From Nepenthes gracilis (Eukaryota; Streptophyta; Magnoliopsida; Caryophyllales; Nepenthaceae), in contig BSYO01000038.1 of the NCBI GenBank assembly GCA_033239525.1, positions 11,907,041 through 11,971,040 on the forward strand: a stretch of 64,000 nt of DNA, given 5' to 3'. Under the pieces are notes generated by a model. It was not told the origin of the DNA, did no database searches, and was given only the letters and a program-made list of their open reading frames with translations. The position numbers and the translations under genes were made by a program. Positions 23,481-33,662 of the stretch are shown one piece after another (position 1 is the stretch's first letter; the number at the start of each line of letters is the position of its first letter).

Positions 23481-23949
23481 AAAGTTTTTATAATCAAGAC
23501 TCACCGTATAGTTAATATTTTTTAGACTTGTAATTTTATAATTTTTTTTATTTTTAAAATGAGATTTTACATAAAATATTGTACCTCATTATATATATTT
23601 GTTATCTTGTATTGTGTATTATCATATGATCTCCTCATGGTTCAAACAAATGGTTTAGAAAATTATTTATTTAGAGATTACTTCGCAACACACATTTCAG
23701 AATTCTAATAAGTGGCATCATAGATATGTTACTATATTAACATTATCTAAATCGATGGAGAGACTAACAAGATAATTTATTTGAATAGTATAAATTATAA
23801 CATATAGATGAGTATGACAAAAGATTGGTTATTTGTCAAAATAACATATCTTCCTTTATTTGCTACATAAAAGTCCAATTCCAAATCTAAAAAAAAAAGA
23901 GCTTTTAAGCATGAGAAAATTTGTAGGTATATTAAGTAGTTTATTAACG

Positions 23950-26140
23950 ATAATATTTACAATCACATTCATAATAAAAAATACACAATAACATATAAAT
24001 GCTAACTAGAAGGCCTTTAGTAGAGGCCAATGGGAATAAGTTTTTCAACTTGTACATGCTATAAGCCACAATCTTGATCAGAGACATAAATGCGGTTAAG
24101 AGTTATGAGTCTTTTGACCTAGGGACCAAATGTTTGAGCCATATGAGCAAAAGGGATTCAATTACTTAGCAAACAAAAACCTTCTTCCAGATGTAAAGGA
24201 AGTAAAGTTGAAGATAAACCTCATTGTATGGCTAGAAAATAATAAAAAAGTTTCATTCTATAAATACTCATATACAAAAAAAGGAGGATCTCCTTGAGCT
24301 CATGCATTCCAATATATATAGTCTTCTCAAGATAAAAATATTTCATAATGCTTATCAATGATTACTCTAAAAAATTAAGAGTATAGCCCTTAAAAATAAA
24401 AGATCAAACTCTTAATATTTTTGTACAATTTGATACTTTAGTTGACTGGCAAACGATGAAGAAGTTAAAGTGCTTTCAGAGTGACAATGAGAGCTAATAT
24501 ACCAAAACATTTAATATTTACTATCGATTGCATAGAATACAATACCAAAACACTCCTTCGAAAATACCATAACTAAATAGTATGGTTAAGATAATGAATC
24601 GATCGTTAATTGAGATATTTCGTTGTGTAGTTTCAAAGGTAAAACTCTCTAACTAATTTTGGGAGAAAGCCTTATTTGTAATGACTCAGGTAATCAATTT
24701 CTCACCTACAATCCTCTAAAAGGTGAACCACCATATAAGGTGTGCTTCAAAAAAGGAGGTCTCCTTCTATCACTTACACATGTTTAGATGCAAATCTTTC
24801 AATTATATTTTAAGGGATAAGAGATTCAAGTCTGAGGTAAAGATGTAATGATACATCTTTTTCAACTATAGAAAAAGTAAATTTGACTATTGATTTTACG
24901 ATCCAGAAGAGAAGAATCTTGTAATGTATAGATATTTGATATTCATTGAAGAGAAGACCATTGGGAATATTTGCAAAACAAAGAAGTTGATCTCCAACAA
25001 TGATAACAATAAGCTTTGCGGTATAAATCTTATACCTTTGACACCAACGCAAATTCAAACTCAAGTTAATGTTCAAGGTGATCACGAAGGCAATAGAGAC
25101 CATGAAATTTTCACCTTTGATAAAGTGGATGATGCTAATGCCGATAATATTACTCATGATGATGTTATCGATCCCACATTGACTATCCTACTCCAACGAT
25201 CTATAAGATATTAATATCTCTTCTCATGTTTATCGATTGATGAGTATGTATTATTTACCGATAATGAAAAGCTCAAATGTATTGATGAAGTTATAGAAAA
25301 TAAAAACAAGACAGGGTAGATGGAATATGTGCAAGATGAAATGAAGTTCTTGTACAAAAATTATACTTTTGAACTGACTAAATTGTTTAAAAATAAATAA
25401 GTATTGAAAAACAAGTGAGATTTTCAATTAACATCTTTTAAGAACAACCCTCAATCAAGATGCAAGATGAGATTGGTCATTAAGAAATTTGACCAATGGA
25501 AGTGCATCTATTTTGAAGAGATTTCTTCTCCTACTGTGAAAATCTTTTCCATTTGAGTAATTTACAGATTAGTTGCAACCCTCAATCTGGATACTAAATA
25601 ACTAGATGTGCAAATAGCTTTTCTCCATAGTAATATTGAAAAAAAATTTACATTGAGCAATTAAAGGATTTTCAAATTAAAAGGAATGAACATCTAATAT
25701 ACCACTTGAAGAAGAGTCATAAGCCCCTAAGTAATTGTACAAGAAATTCAAGTCTTGATGGTGAATCAAAACTATTTGATAACTATTTTTAATCATTGTT
25801 TCTTTTTCAAAGGACTTTAGAATAGGATTTTGCCATCTACCTACTCTACGTGAATGACATGCTTGTTTGTAAGGCATAATTTCTCTTGAATTATTGAATT
25901 AAAGAAACAAATTTTCAATATAAGAATATCATCTAATCGAAAAGTAAAGAAGTTTTGGATTTCGCAATCCACCAATTCTATGTGAATGGCACGCTTGGTT
26001 GTGACGAATTATTGAATTAAATATGCAAACTCTTAATATAAGAATATCATATAATCAAAAAATAAAGAAGTTTTGGATTTTTTAAGAAAATTATGTTGAA
26101 AGGGTGCTCTAGTGCTTTAATATGAAAAAAAATCCAAATT
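23950..26140 (+). pseudogene. Decayed Ty1/copia pol relic, plus strand
   Basis: Fragments of copia pol appear in the right order on the plus strand. Integrase-core remnants include KKLKCFQSDN (about 24459-24488) and MNRSLIE (about 24594). The RT N-terminus EMKFLYKNYTFELTKL is at about 25338-25385, an LDV..AFLH block at about 25602, and LLYVNDMLV at about 25840-25866. In the last, the catalytic YVDD reads YVND. A roughly 120-bp stretch just after it is tandemly duplicated (about 25890-26090). Many stops; no LTRs recognised. 23480-23950 is AT-rich with nothing recognisable. This relic is the target into which the chromovirus inserted. Confidence 0.7.
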
Positions 26141-28998
26141 TGTGACGGAACGGGATTTTTTTTTTTTTGCAACACAGGATCTGGATGCCATTTAGGACCC
26201 ATATACTTTTATCCATAAGAAGTGTAGCGAAAGTTAGTCTAACATCCTGCGGAAGCATTCATCTTCATTCCAAAATATTCATTTCTGAGTACATAATCAA
26301 AATGTCTAATCATGAAAATCTATGAATCATAATCAAGTCATTACAAAGATATTCTCCTAAAATAAGCTTCCGAGTCTTTAATGATTCTTCAGACAAGCTC
26401 TAATCACTCCAACTCGTCAGGCACAAGCTCTAAAGTATCCTCTGTAGGGGAAAAAATAGAAAACAGTGAGCCAATACTCAACAAGCTGCATGCAGATTTT
26501 CATAAACATTTTTACTGTCAGGCGAATGCATAAATAATAATAAACAATAGCGGATTAGAAAACTAATGTAATCAATGCAGGAAAAACCAGAACAGAACCA
26601 TATGCAATGCTATAATCAATACTTAGCCGGATGAAGGTCGAACAAGAATATCGAGCATAAAACGGAGTCAGTTTCGTTATAATAGTCTTCTTTTATTCTT
26701 CTGCTTGCGGAGGGGGGTATTAATCGAGGATAGATTGTATTTAGTCCACACAATTTAAGGCCGATAACTGAACAGAAGTATCCCGTCTCGTGGGATTGGT
26801 GTGCCACCCAAAGGTAGGCTAGAATCTTATGCTTTCCTCCTGACCGTAACGCCCCGAGGACAGGGCGGACCACAAATAGCTCCATGGACAGAGTTCGTTT
26901 TTCTCCTGACCGCAACGCCCCGAGGACAGGGCGGACCATGATTAACTCCATGGACAGAATTATCATCGATTTCTACCATAAGGTTCTAAGGCATTGCTAG
27001 AGTTCCTTAGCTCCCAAAGGTTAAGATCGAAATTTGCTTATCTTATCACAAAACCAGATTCTTTTTCTCAGAAGCCAGAGCTTTTTTTCTTTCTTAAAAG
27101 CCGGAGTTCATTTCACATTAGGGCCGGAGTTCTTTTTAAAAGAGGCCGGAGTACTTTTCGGATGGAGTGCTTTTCAGACGGAGTGCTTTTCACTAAAATG
27201 GATGGAGTGCTTTTTACTCAAATGACGGAATACTTTTAAAAGCCGAAATTCATAACTGGAGTGCTTTTTATTCAAAAAGCCGGAGTGTTCAAAAGAACCC
27301 GGAGTGCTCAAAAGCCGGAGTTCCTTTTTTCTCAAAAAGTCGGAGTGCTTTTTCTCAAAAAGTCGGAGCACTCAAAAAGCCGGAGTGTTCAAAAAGCCGG
27401 AGTCTAAAAAGTCGGAGTTCCTTTTTTCTCAAAAGCGGAGTGCTTTTTTGTAGGGAAGGAGCACTTTTAAAAGCCAAAGTTCATAGCGGAGTGCTTAAAA
27501 GCGAGTCTAAAAAGTCGGAGTGCTTTTTACTCAAAGGATGAAATGCTTTTAAAAGTCGAAGTTCATAAATCCAGAGGGAGTACTTTTGCAAGTTTTTCTT
27601 TTTATTTCAAGTGTTCAAAAGAACCCGGAGTGGAATACTTTTAAAAGCCAAAATTCAAAAAATCGGAGGAGTGCTCAAAAAAGTTCCTTTTTTCTTAAAA
27701 AGCCGGATTAAAAGCCGAGTCAAAAAGTCGGAGTGCTTTTTACTCAAAGGACGAAATACTTTTAAAAGCCGAAGTTCATAAATCCGGAGTGCTTTTTACT
27801 GTAGGACGGAGTACTTTTAAAAGCCAAAGTTCATAAATCGAGTGCTTAAAAAGCCAAAGTCCAAAAAGCCGGAGTGCTTTTTACTGAAGAACGGAGTGCT
27901 TTTAAAAGTCGAAGTTCATAAATCCGGAGTGCTTTTTCTTGAAAGACGGAGTGCTTTTTTTTAATCGCTCAAAAAGGAAGTGCTCAAAAAGTCAAGTCCA
28001 AAAGGCGAGTGCTTTTTCATGAAAATTCGAGTGTTTTTTACTCAAAGGACGGAGTACTTTTAAAAGTCGAAGCTCATAAATTCGGAGTACTTTTTATTGA
28101 AGGGCGGAGTACTTTTAAAAGTCAAAGCTCATAAATCCGGAGTACTTTTTTTTTTTTTACTGAAGGACGGAGTGCTTTTTCATTATGGAAAAATCGAACT
28201 GATTCTTTATCAAGGAAAAACCGAACTTGATTTTATTAAGAAAAAACTGAACTTCTTTTAAGCATGCGGTTAACAGAGATTCTTCTTTAATCAATGATTA
28301 GAATAAACATCGTACATACCGTAACATATACTCATTAAGAATCAGATATACTTGTAATAAAACATGTATATACTTGCATTAAATCATGATCTTAAAAGTA
28401 GAGGGAAAGGTGTACACTTGCAAACGAGACTTAAAAAAAGTAGTCGTCCGAAGTATACTTTGCAGAAAAACATGAACTTCAAAACAGAGCATGAATTTCA
28501 AAGCAGAGTATACTTGCAGTATTCTTAAAAATAGAACTTAAAAAGCAGCGTCCGAAGTAGCTTGCCCTAGAGTTGATTCCAAGATTTTTACTGTCTTGAA
28601 GCTTTTTCCCCGTCACTCTCTTCCTTCTGCTTGTCTGTGCATCAACCAGTGCAGGGTTTATATAGAGGAGGGATTTGGTGGGGTAAGTAGGGTAAGTTAC
28701 TTACTCCCGTACTTCTTTTCAGAGGGTAGGTGGAGTAACTACGTTGATTTACTTCCTTCATTTGGTCGCCGCTAGTTGGATTCTAATAATGAAGTTTGTT
28801 TTTGTCTTTAGTTACCATTAGTTCATTTTAGGCTAACTGCTCGGCCTACTCCGCTGCTGGCCAACCCCTTTTTGGGCCGTTTGTGTTTCTGAAGGGCCAA
28901 TCTTTATTCACAAAAGGAAGTCGGGCTTGAGTACAAGACCGGACTGGATTTTTATGTATGCAGGCTGGTCAACACATTATTTTTTTTTGGATCTCACA
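26141..28998 (-). repeat. 3' LTR of the chromovirus
   Basis: 2858 bases, ends TGTGACGG and GATCTCACA on the plus strand. It matches 33663-36334 along its length, with a large internal minisatellite at about 27040-28180. The block CTCCTGACCG(C/T)AACGCCCCGAGGACAGGG occurs twice (about 26835-26940). Confidence 0.95.
27040..28180. repeat. LTR-internal minisatellite, left LTR
   Basis: Dense array of degenerate short units built from GGAGTGCTTTTTACTCAAA, GACGGAGTACTTTTAAAAG and CCGAAGTTCATAAATCC. Some join into higher-order units of about 55 bases, and GCCGGAG/GTCGGAG spacers vary. The companion array in the right LTR (about 34570-35510) has a different unit order and length. The two arrays have therefore expanded and contracted independently since insertion. 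Confidence 0.88.
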
Positions 28999-29012
28999 AT
29001 TCTCCCTTACTT
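28999..29012 (-). other. Polypurine tract of the chromovirus
   Basis: Minus-strand AAGTAAGGGAGAAT directly abuts the 3' LTR (28998), the expected place for plus-strand primer formation in reverse transcription. Confidence 0.8.
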
Positions 29013-29053
29013 AAAGAAATTTCGTCCTCGAAATTTGAGTAAAGTTACATAGA

Positions 29054-30320
29054 TTAATCAAACAAGTGGAAATACTTGCTCCGAATTTCTTCTTCTCGCT
29101 CCCAGGTGGCTTCCTTAGGCGAGTGATTCCTCCACAGCACCTTTACCAGAGAGGCCAGCTTTGTCCGCAGCTTTTGCTCCTTTCGATCGAGGATTTGTAG
29201 TGGCTCCTCGATATAGGATAGATCCTTGTTGACTTCCAGGGGTTCGAACTCAATCACATGAGTAGGGTCATAAACGTATTTTCGGAGCATGGATACATGG
29301 AACAGATCATGCTCTTCAGTTAAACTCGGCGGTGTGCTAATCGGTACGCCACTTCTCCGATCCTTTCTAAAATTTCAAAATGACCGATGAATCGTGGCTT
29401 TAGTTTTCCTTTTACTCCAAATCGTGACGTTCCTTTAGATGGAGGGACTTTCAGAAAGACGAAATCTCCTACTTCAAAACTTAAGTCTTTCCTTCTTTTG
29501 TCCGCATAACTCTTCTGTCTACTCTGAGCGACTTTTGAGTTATCATAGATTAGTCTGATTTTCTCTATCGTTTCTTTTACTATTTCTGGACCCAAGATTC
29601 TTTTATCTTCAGTTTTCTCCTAATGAATTGGTGATTTGTACTTCCTTCCATACAAGGCTTCAAAAGGGGCCATGCCAATACTAGCCTGATAGCTATTATT
29701 GTAGACGAATTCTGCCAACGCCAGGTAAGCATCCCAATTTCCCTTCATTTTCAACACCGAAGCCTTCAGCATGTCCTCAAGAATTTGAATGGTCCATTTA
29801 GACTGTCCATCCGTCTGGGGGTGATAAGCAATACTGAACTTTAACTCAGTCTCTAGTTCCTTATGCAGGCTTTTCCAAAACTTTGACACAAAACGGGGGT
29901 CCCTATCTGACACGATGGAGACAGCAATTCCGTGAAGTCTCACAATTTCGTTCACATAAAGCTGTGCCAGCTTGTCACGTGAGTTGGTCGTCCTGATTGC
30001 CAGGAAATGGGCAAACTTTATAAGTCGGTCAACTATAACCCAGACGGCATCGTGATTCCTGGGGGCCCTTGACAATTCTGACACAAAGTCCATAGCAGTA
30101 TCCTCCCATTTCCAGCTTGGGATTGGCATTGGTTGCAACAATTCGGATGATTTTCTCCTTTCAGCCTTCAGTTGCTGGCACACAAGGCATTTCTCCACAT
30201 AGGCCATAATGTCTCTCTTTATGTTCCTCCACCAGAACGTTTTCTTTAAGTCTTGATACATTTTGTTTGCTCCAGGGTGGACGGTATACTTAGACCGATG
30301 GGCTTCCTTTAAAATTTTCT
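29054..30320 (-). pseudogene. Chromovirus integrase and chromodomain, broken
   Basis: Minus-strand integrase region. The piece 29620-30261 starts with the end of the zinc-binding part (CLVCQQLK) and carries the RNase-H-like core, with Asp58 in TAMDFV and Asp119 in SDRDPRF. At the third catalytic position, exactly 36 residues after Asp119, Lys155 stands where the family has Glu (codon AAA at 29797-29799). A stop at 29620-29622 interrupts the frame. The 29320-29595 piece holds the C-terminal GDFVFLKV and LKPRFIGHFEILERIG motifs. After a frameshift, 29054-29290 holds a chromodomain (YIEEPLQILDRKEQKLRTK, then VLWRNHSPKEATWE). In active elements the chromodomain guides insertion into heterochromatin. 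Non-functional. Confidence 0.9.
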
Positions 30321-30380
30321 CTTCAACTCCTTAACATTAGGCACGCACAGTCGATCTCTGAACCTCAATACTCCGTCTGT

Positions 30381-33300
30381 TCAGACATTGTATTCGGTTC
30401 GGGATTCCTTACTCAAGTCGCTTGCAATTTTGACAAGGAATGGATCGTCGACTTGCATCTCGTTAACTTCACTAACGATCTCCGATTGAATTTGAAGATA
30501 GGACAGGAGCATCCTATTTTCCTTACCATATTGCCGGACATCCCATTGCTCTAGATATCCTAACATCTCCATTTGCTTAACTTGTAATTGAGCTACGAAC
30601 CCAGACCATCGACTTAAAGCGTCTGCCACCACATTAGCCTTCCCAAACTTATACAGTATTTCACAGTCATAGTCCTTTAGGAAATCGAGCCACCTCCTTT
30701 GCCTCATGTTAAGCTCCTTCTGGAAAAACAAATAGTTCAAACTTTTGTGATCGGAATATACCAGAAACCTTTCACCATATAGGTAGTGTTTCCAAATTTT
30801 TAAGAAAAATACCACAGTCGCAAGCTCCAGATCCTGGGTAGGGTAGTTCTTTTCGTGAACCTTTAGCTGCCTAGACCCATAGGCTACTACCTTACCGTGA
30901 TGCATCAGTACGCAACCCAAGCCTGCTTTAGAGGCGTCACAGTACACCTCATATCCTCCCAAGCCTTCTAGAATCACCAACACCGGAGCGGTAGTCAGGT
31001 GATCCTTCAGCTCTTGAAAACTCCGATCACATTCCTCGGTCCACTCAAACCTGACTTCCTTCTTCAATAGTTTAGTCAGAGGCATAGCAATCTGGAAAAA
31101 ATTTTCCACAAACTGCCGATAGTAACCTGCCATGCCTAGGAAACTTCTGACCTCAGTTACTAAAGTTGGCCTACTCCAATTAGTAACGGCCTCAACTTTC
31201 TTAGGATCCACCGAAATACCACCATCGGAGATTACATGACCTAGGAACATCACCTTCTCCAGCCAAAATTCGCATTTTTCTAACTTAGCATATAGCTTCT
31301 CTTCGTGAAGTACTTGAAGTACTATCCTTAAATAGGTTTCATGTTCCTCATGATTTTTAGAATAGATCAGAATATCATCAATAAAAATCACCACGAATTT
31401 GTCAAGGTACTGCCTGAACACCCTATTCATTAGATCCATGAAGGCAGCAGGGGCGTTTGTAAGCCTAAAGGGCATAACAAGGAACTCGTAGTGGCCATAC
31501 CTTGTCCGAAAAGCGGTCTTGGCCACATCCTCAGGCTTAATCCTCAATTGATGATATCCAGACCTCAAATCGATTTTTGAGAATACCCGAGATCCTTGCA
31601 ATTGGTCGAACGGATCATCGATTCGTGGCAGAGGATACTTGTTCTTGATCGTGATTTTGTTTAACTCACGATAATCGACACATAGCCGCAAGGATCCATC
31701 TTTCTTCCTCACGAATAAAGCTGGTGCTCCCCAAGGAGACATACTTGGCCTAATGAAACCTTTGTCTAAAAGCTCCTGCAGTTGCAACATTAACTCCTTC
31801 GACTCAGCTGGAGCCATTCTATAAGGGGTTTTAGAAACTGGGCTGGTATAAAAAATAATAGAAATCTCAAATTCAATTTCCCGATGAGGAGGCAATCCAG
31901 GTAGCTCCTCAGGGAATACATCCTCAAATTTGCAGACGGTGTGGATGTCCTTAGCCGGCACCTTGTGACTCCCAGTGGTGCATGCATAAGCCAAGTAAGC
32001 CTTACACCCACTTTTCACCAGATGTTTAGCATGCAAGGCGGAGATCATTACTGGCACCTCCTTTTTCTTGATGCCTTGGAAGAAGAAGGTCTCCATCCCA
32101 GGGATGTTAAAATAAACCTTCTTCGTGAAGCAATCAATGGTGGCATGGTTTTCTGCCAGCCAATCCTTTCCTAGGATCACATCAAAACCTTCCATGTTTA
32201 ATAGTACCAAATCCACGATTAAATGCTTCTCGTCTACTTCCATCACGCATTTAGGGTACACAACATCAGTAACTCCGGCAAATCTCATAGGGGTACACAC
32301 CGATAATTTATAATTCAATAAGCATGGAGCAGTATCAATATGGCATGCAAACCGTGGAGAAACGAAAGAATGAGTAGACCCTGAATCAAACAGGATGGAT
32401 GCAGAAACGTCACAAATAGAAAGGGTACCTTCCACGACGTTAGGTGATACTTCAGGCTCCTGAATAGCTACTGCGAAAGCTTTAGCCGGAACAATAGGCT
32501 TTCCCCCCACCATTCTTGGGCAGTCCTTGATCAGATGGCCTTTCTGCCCGCAATTATAACTAGCTCCCGTCATTCGACGACATCCCTGCCCTGGATGTAT
32601 TTGTCTGCACGATGTGCAGTGTGCAACCGAGATTTTAGAATCAGACCTCGATTGGGTCGACACCACGCTCTTCCCTTTTTCCACCGTTTTTGTCCTTTTT
32701 GATGATCCAGAAGATCCTCTAATGGATCCGACACTAACATTTGCCCGACTGGCTGCTCTTTTTGCGAAGAATCTTTCCATCTTTACTTCTTTCTTGAAGA
32801 TGACTGCCCAGTCCAGTATGTCGGCATATGTCTCAAGTTTTAGAGTGGACAACTTGCTTCGAATGTCATCTCGCAGCCCTTGTTGAAACTTCTTTGCCTT
32901 TCTTAGTTCGTCTTCTATATAATAAGGCGAAAATTGGGACAGCTGGGTAAATTTAGCGTCGTCCTCCGTTACTGACATACTCCCTTGTATTAGCATCATG
33001 AACTTCATATCCTTTTGATCCCGAAGACTGGGCGGAAAATATTTCTCTAGAAACGTTTCCTCAAACATCTCCCAGGTGATCAGTTCATTGGGCACCCCCA
33101 GTGCCCTCCTCTTCATGCTTCACCAGCTATCTGCCTCGCCCTCTAATTTATAGATGGCAAATGTGACATTCTCCTGGTCCGTACACCTGATCACCGCGAA
33201 TATTTTCTTCATCTTTTTAAGCCATATAGTGGCTTCTGTCAGATCAGGCTTTCCCAAGAAGCTCGGTGCGCGCTCCGCCGCAAACCGGTCGTACGTGGTT

Positions 33301-33464
33301 GGATTTAGGACGATCAGAGTTGGTTCAGCCACAGGGACTGGAGCCATGTACCTATTCTCAACAGATTCCACCACGTTTGTCATCCTTTCCAGCAAGTCTA
33401 TGTAAGCGGCCTCCCGGTCATAGGGAGTGTTTCGGCCGTTTCTCCTTGTCCTCTCACTAGCCAT
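30381..33464 (-). pseudogene. Chromovirus gag-protease-RT-RNase H polyprotein, broken
   Basis: The gag start is most likely the ATG at 33462-33464, before SERTRRNGRN. An in-frame TGA at 33120-33122, at a TrpTrp site of the family, splits off the first part. The frame then runs open for 911 residues from 33116. Landmarks in that piece: capsid-like gag (about 1-120), zinc knuckle at about 187-200 whose first Cys is Ser ([14 protein letters not shown]), protease DSGSTHS (about 244), RT with CVDYRELN and FIDDILIYS (codons at 31359-31385), and RNase H with [10 protein letters not shown], ending near ADALSRW. A stop at 30381-30383 and a frameshift around 30315 separate it from integrase. One RT position normally Gly reads Arg (MPFRLTNAP). 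Confidence 0.93.
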
Positions 33465-33648
33465 CCTAAAAACCAAAATTTTCAGAACATTAGTTAGTTT
33501 AATAAAATAGAACTGAGTCTTAGAGGTCAAGCATTTTAGGGATTCTAGTTGACTAAGTTACCCTACCTACTTCTTAGAAAGATTTAGTGCCAAGATTTAA
33601 GCCTACACTTTCGCTTTTTCGATTGATCAATTTCTAAGTCATCTCATT

Positions 33649-33660
33649 TCTCTGATACCA
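33649..33660 (-). other. Primer binding site of the chromovirus
   Basis: Minus-strand TGGTATCAGAGA lies two bases inside the 5' LTR (33663). It is complementary to the 3' end of plant initiator-Met tRNA, as usual for chromoviruses. Confidence 0.88.
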
Positions 33661-33662
33661 AA

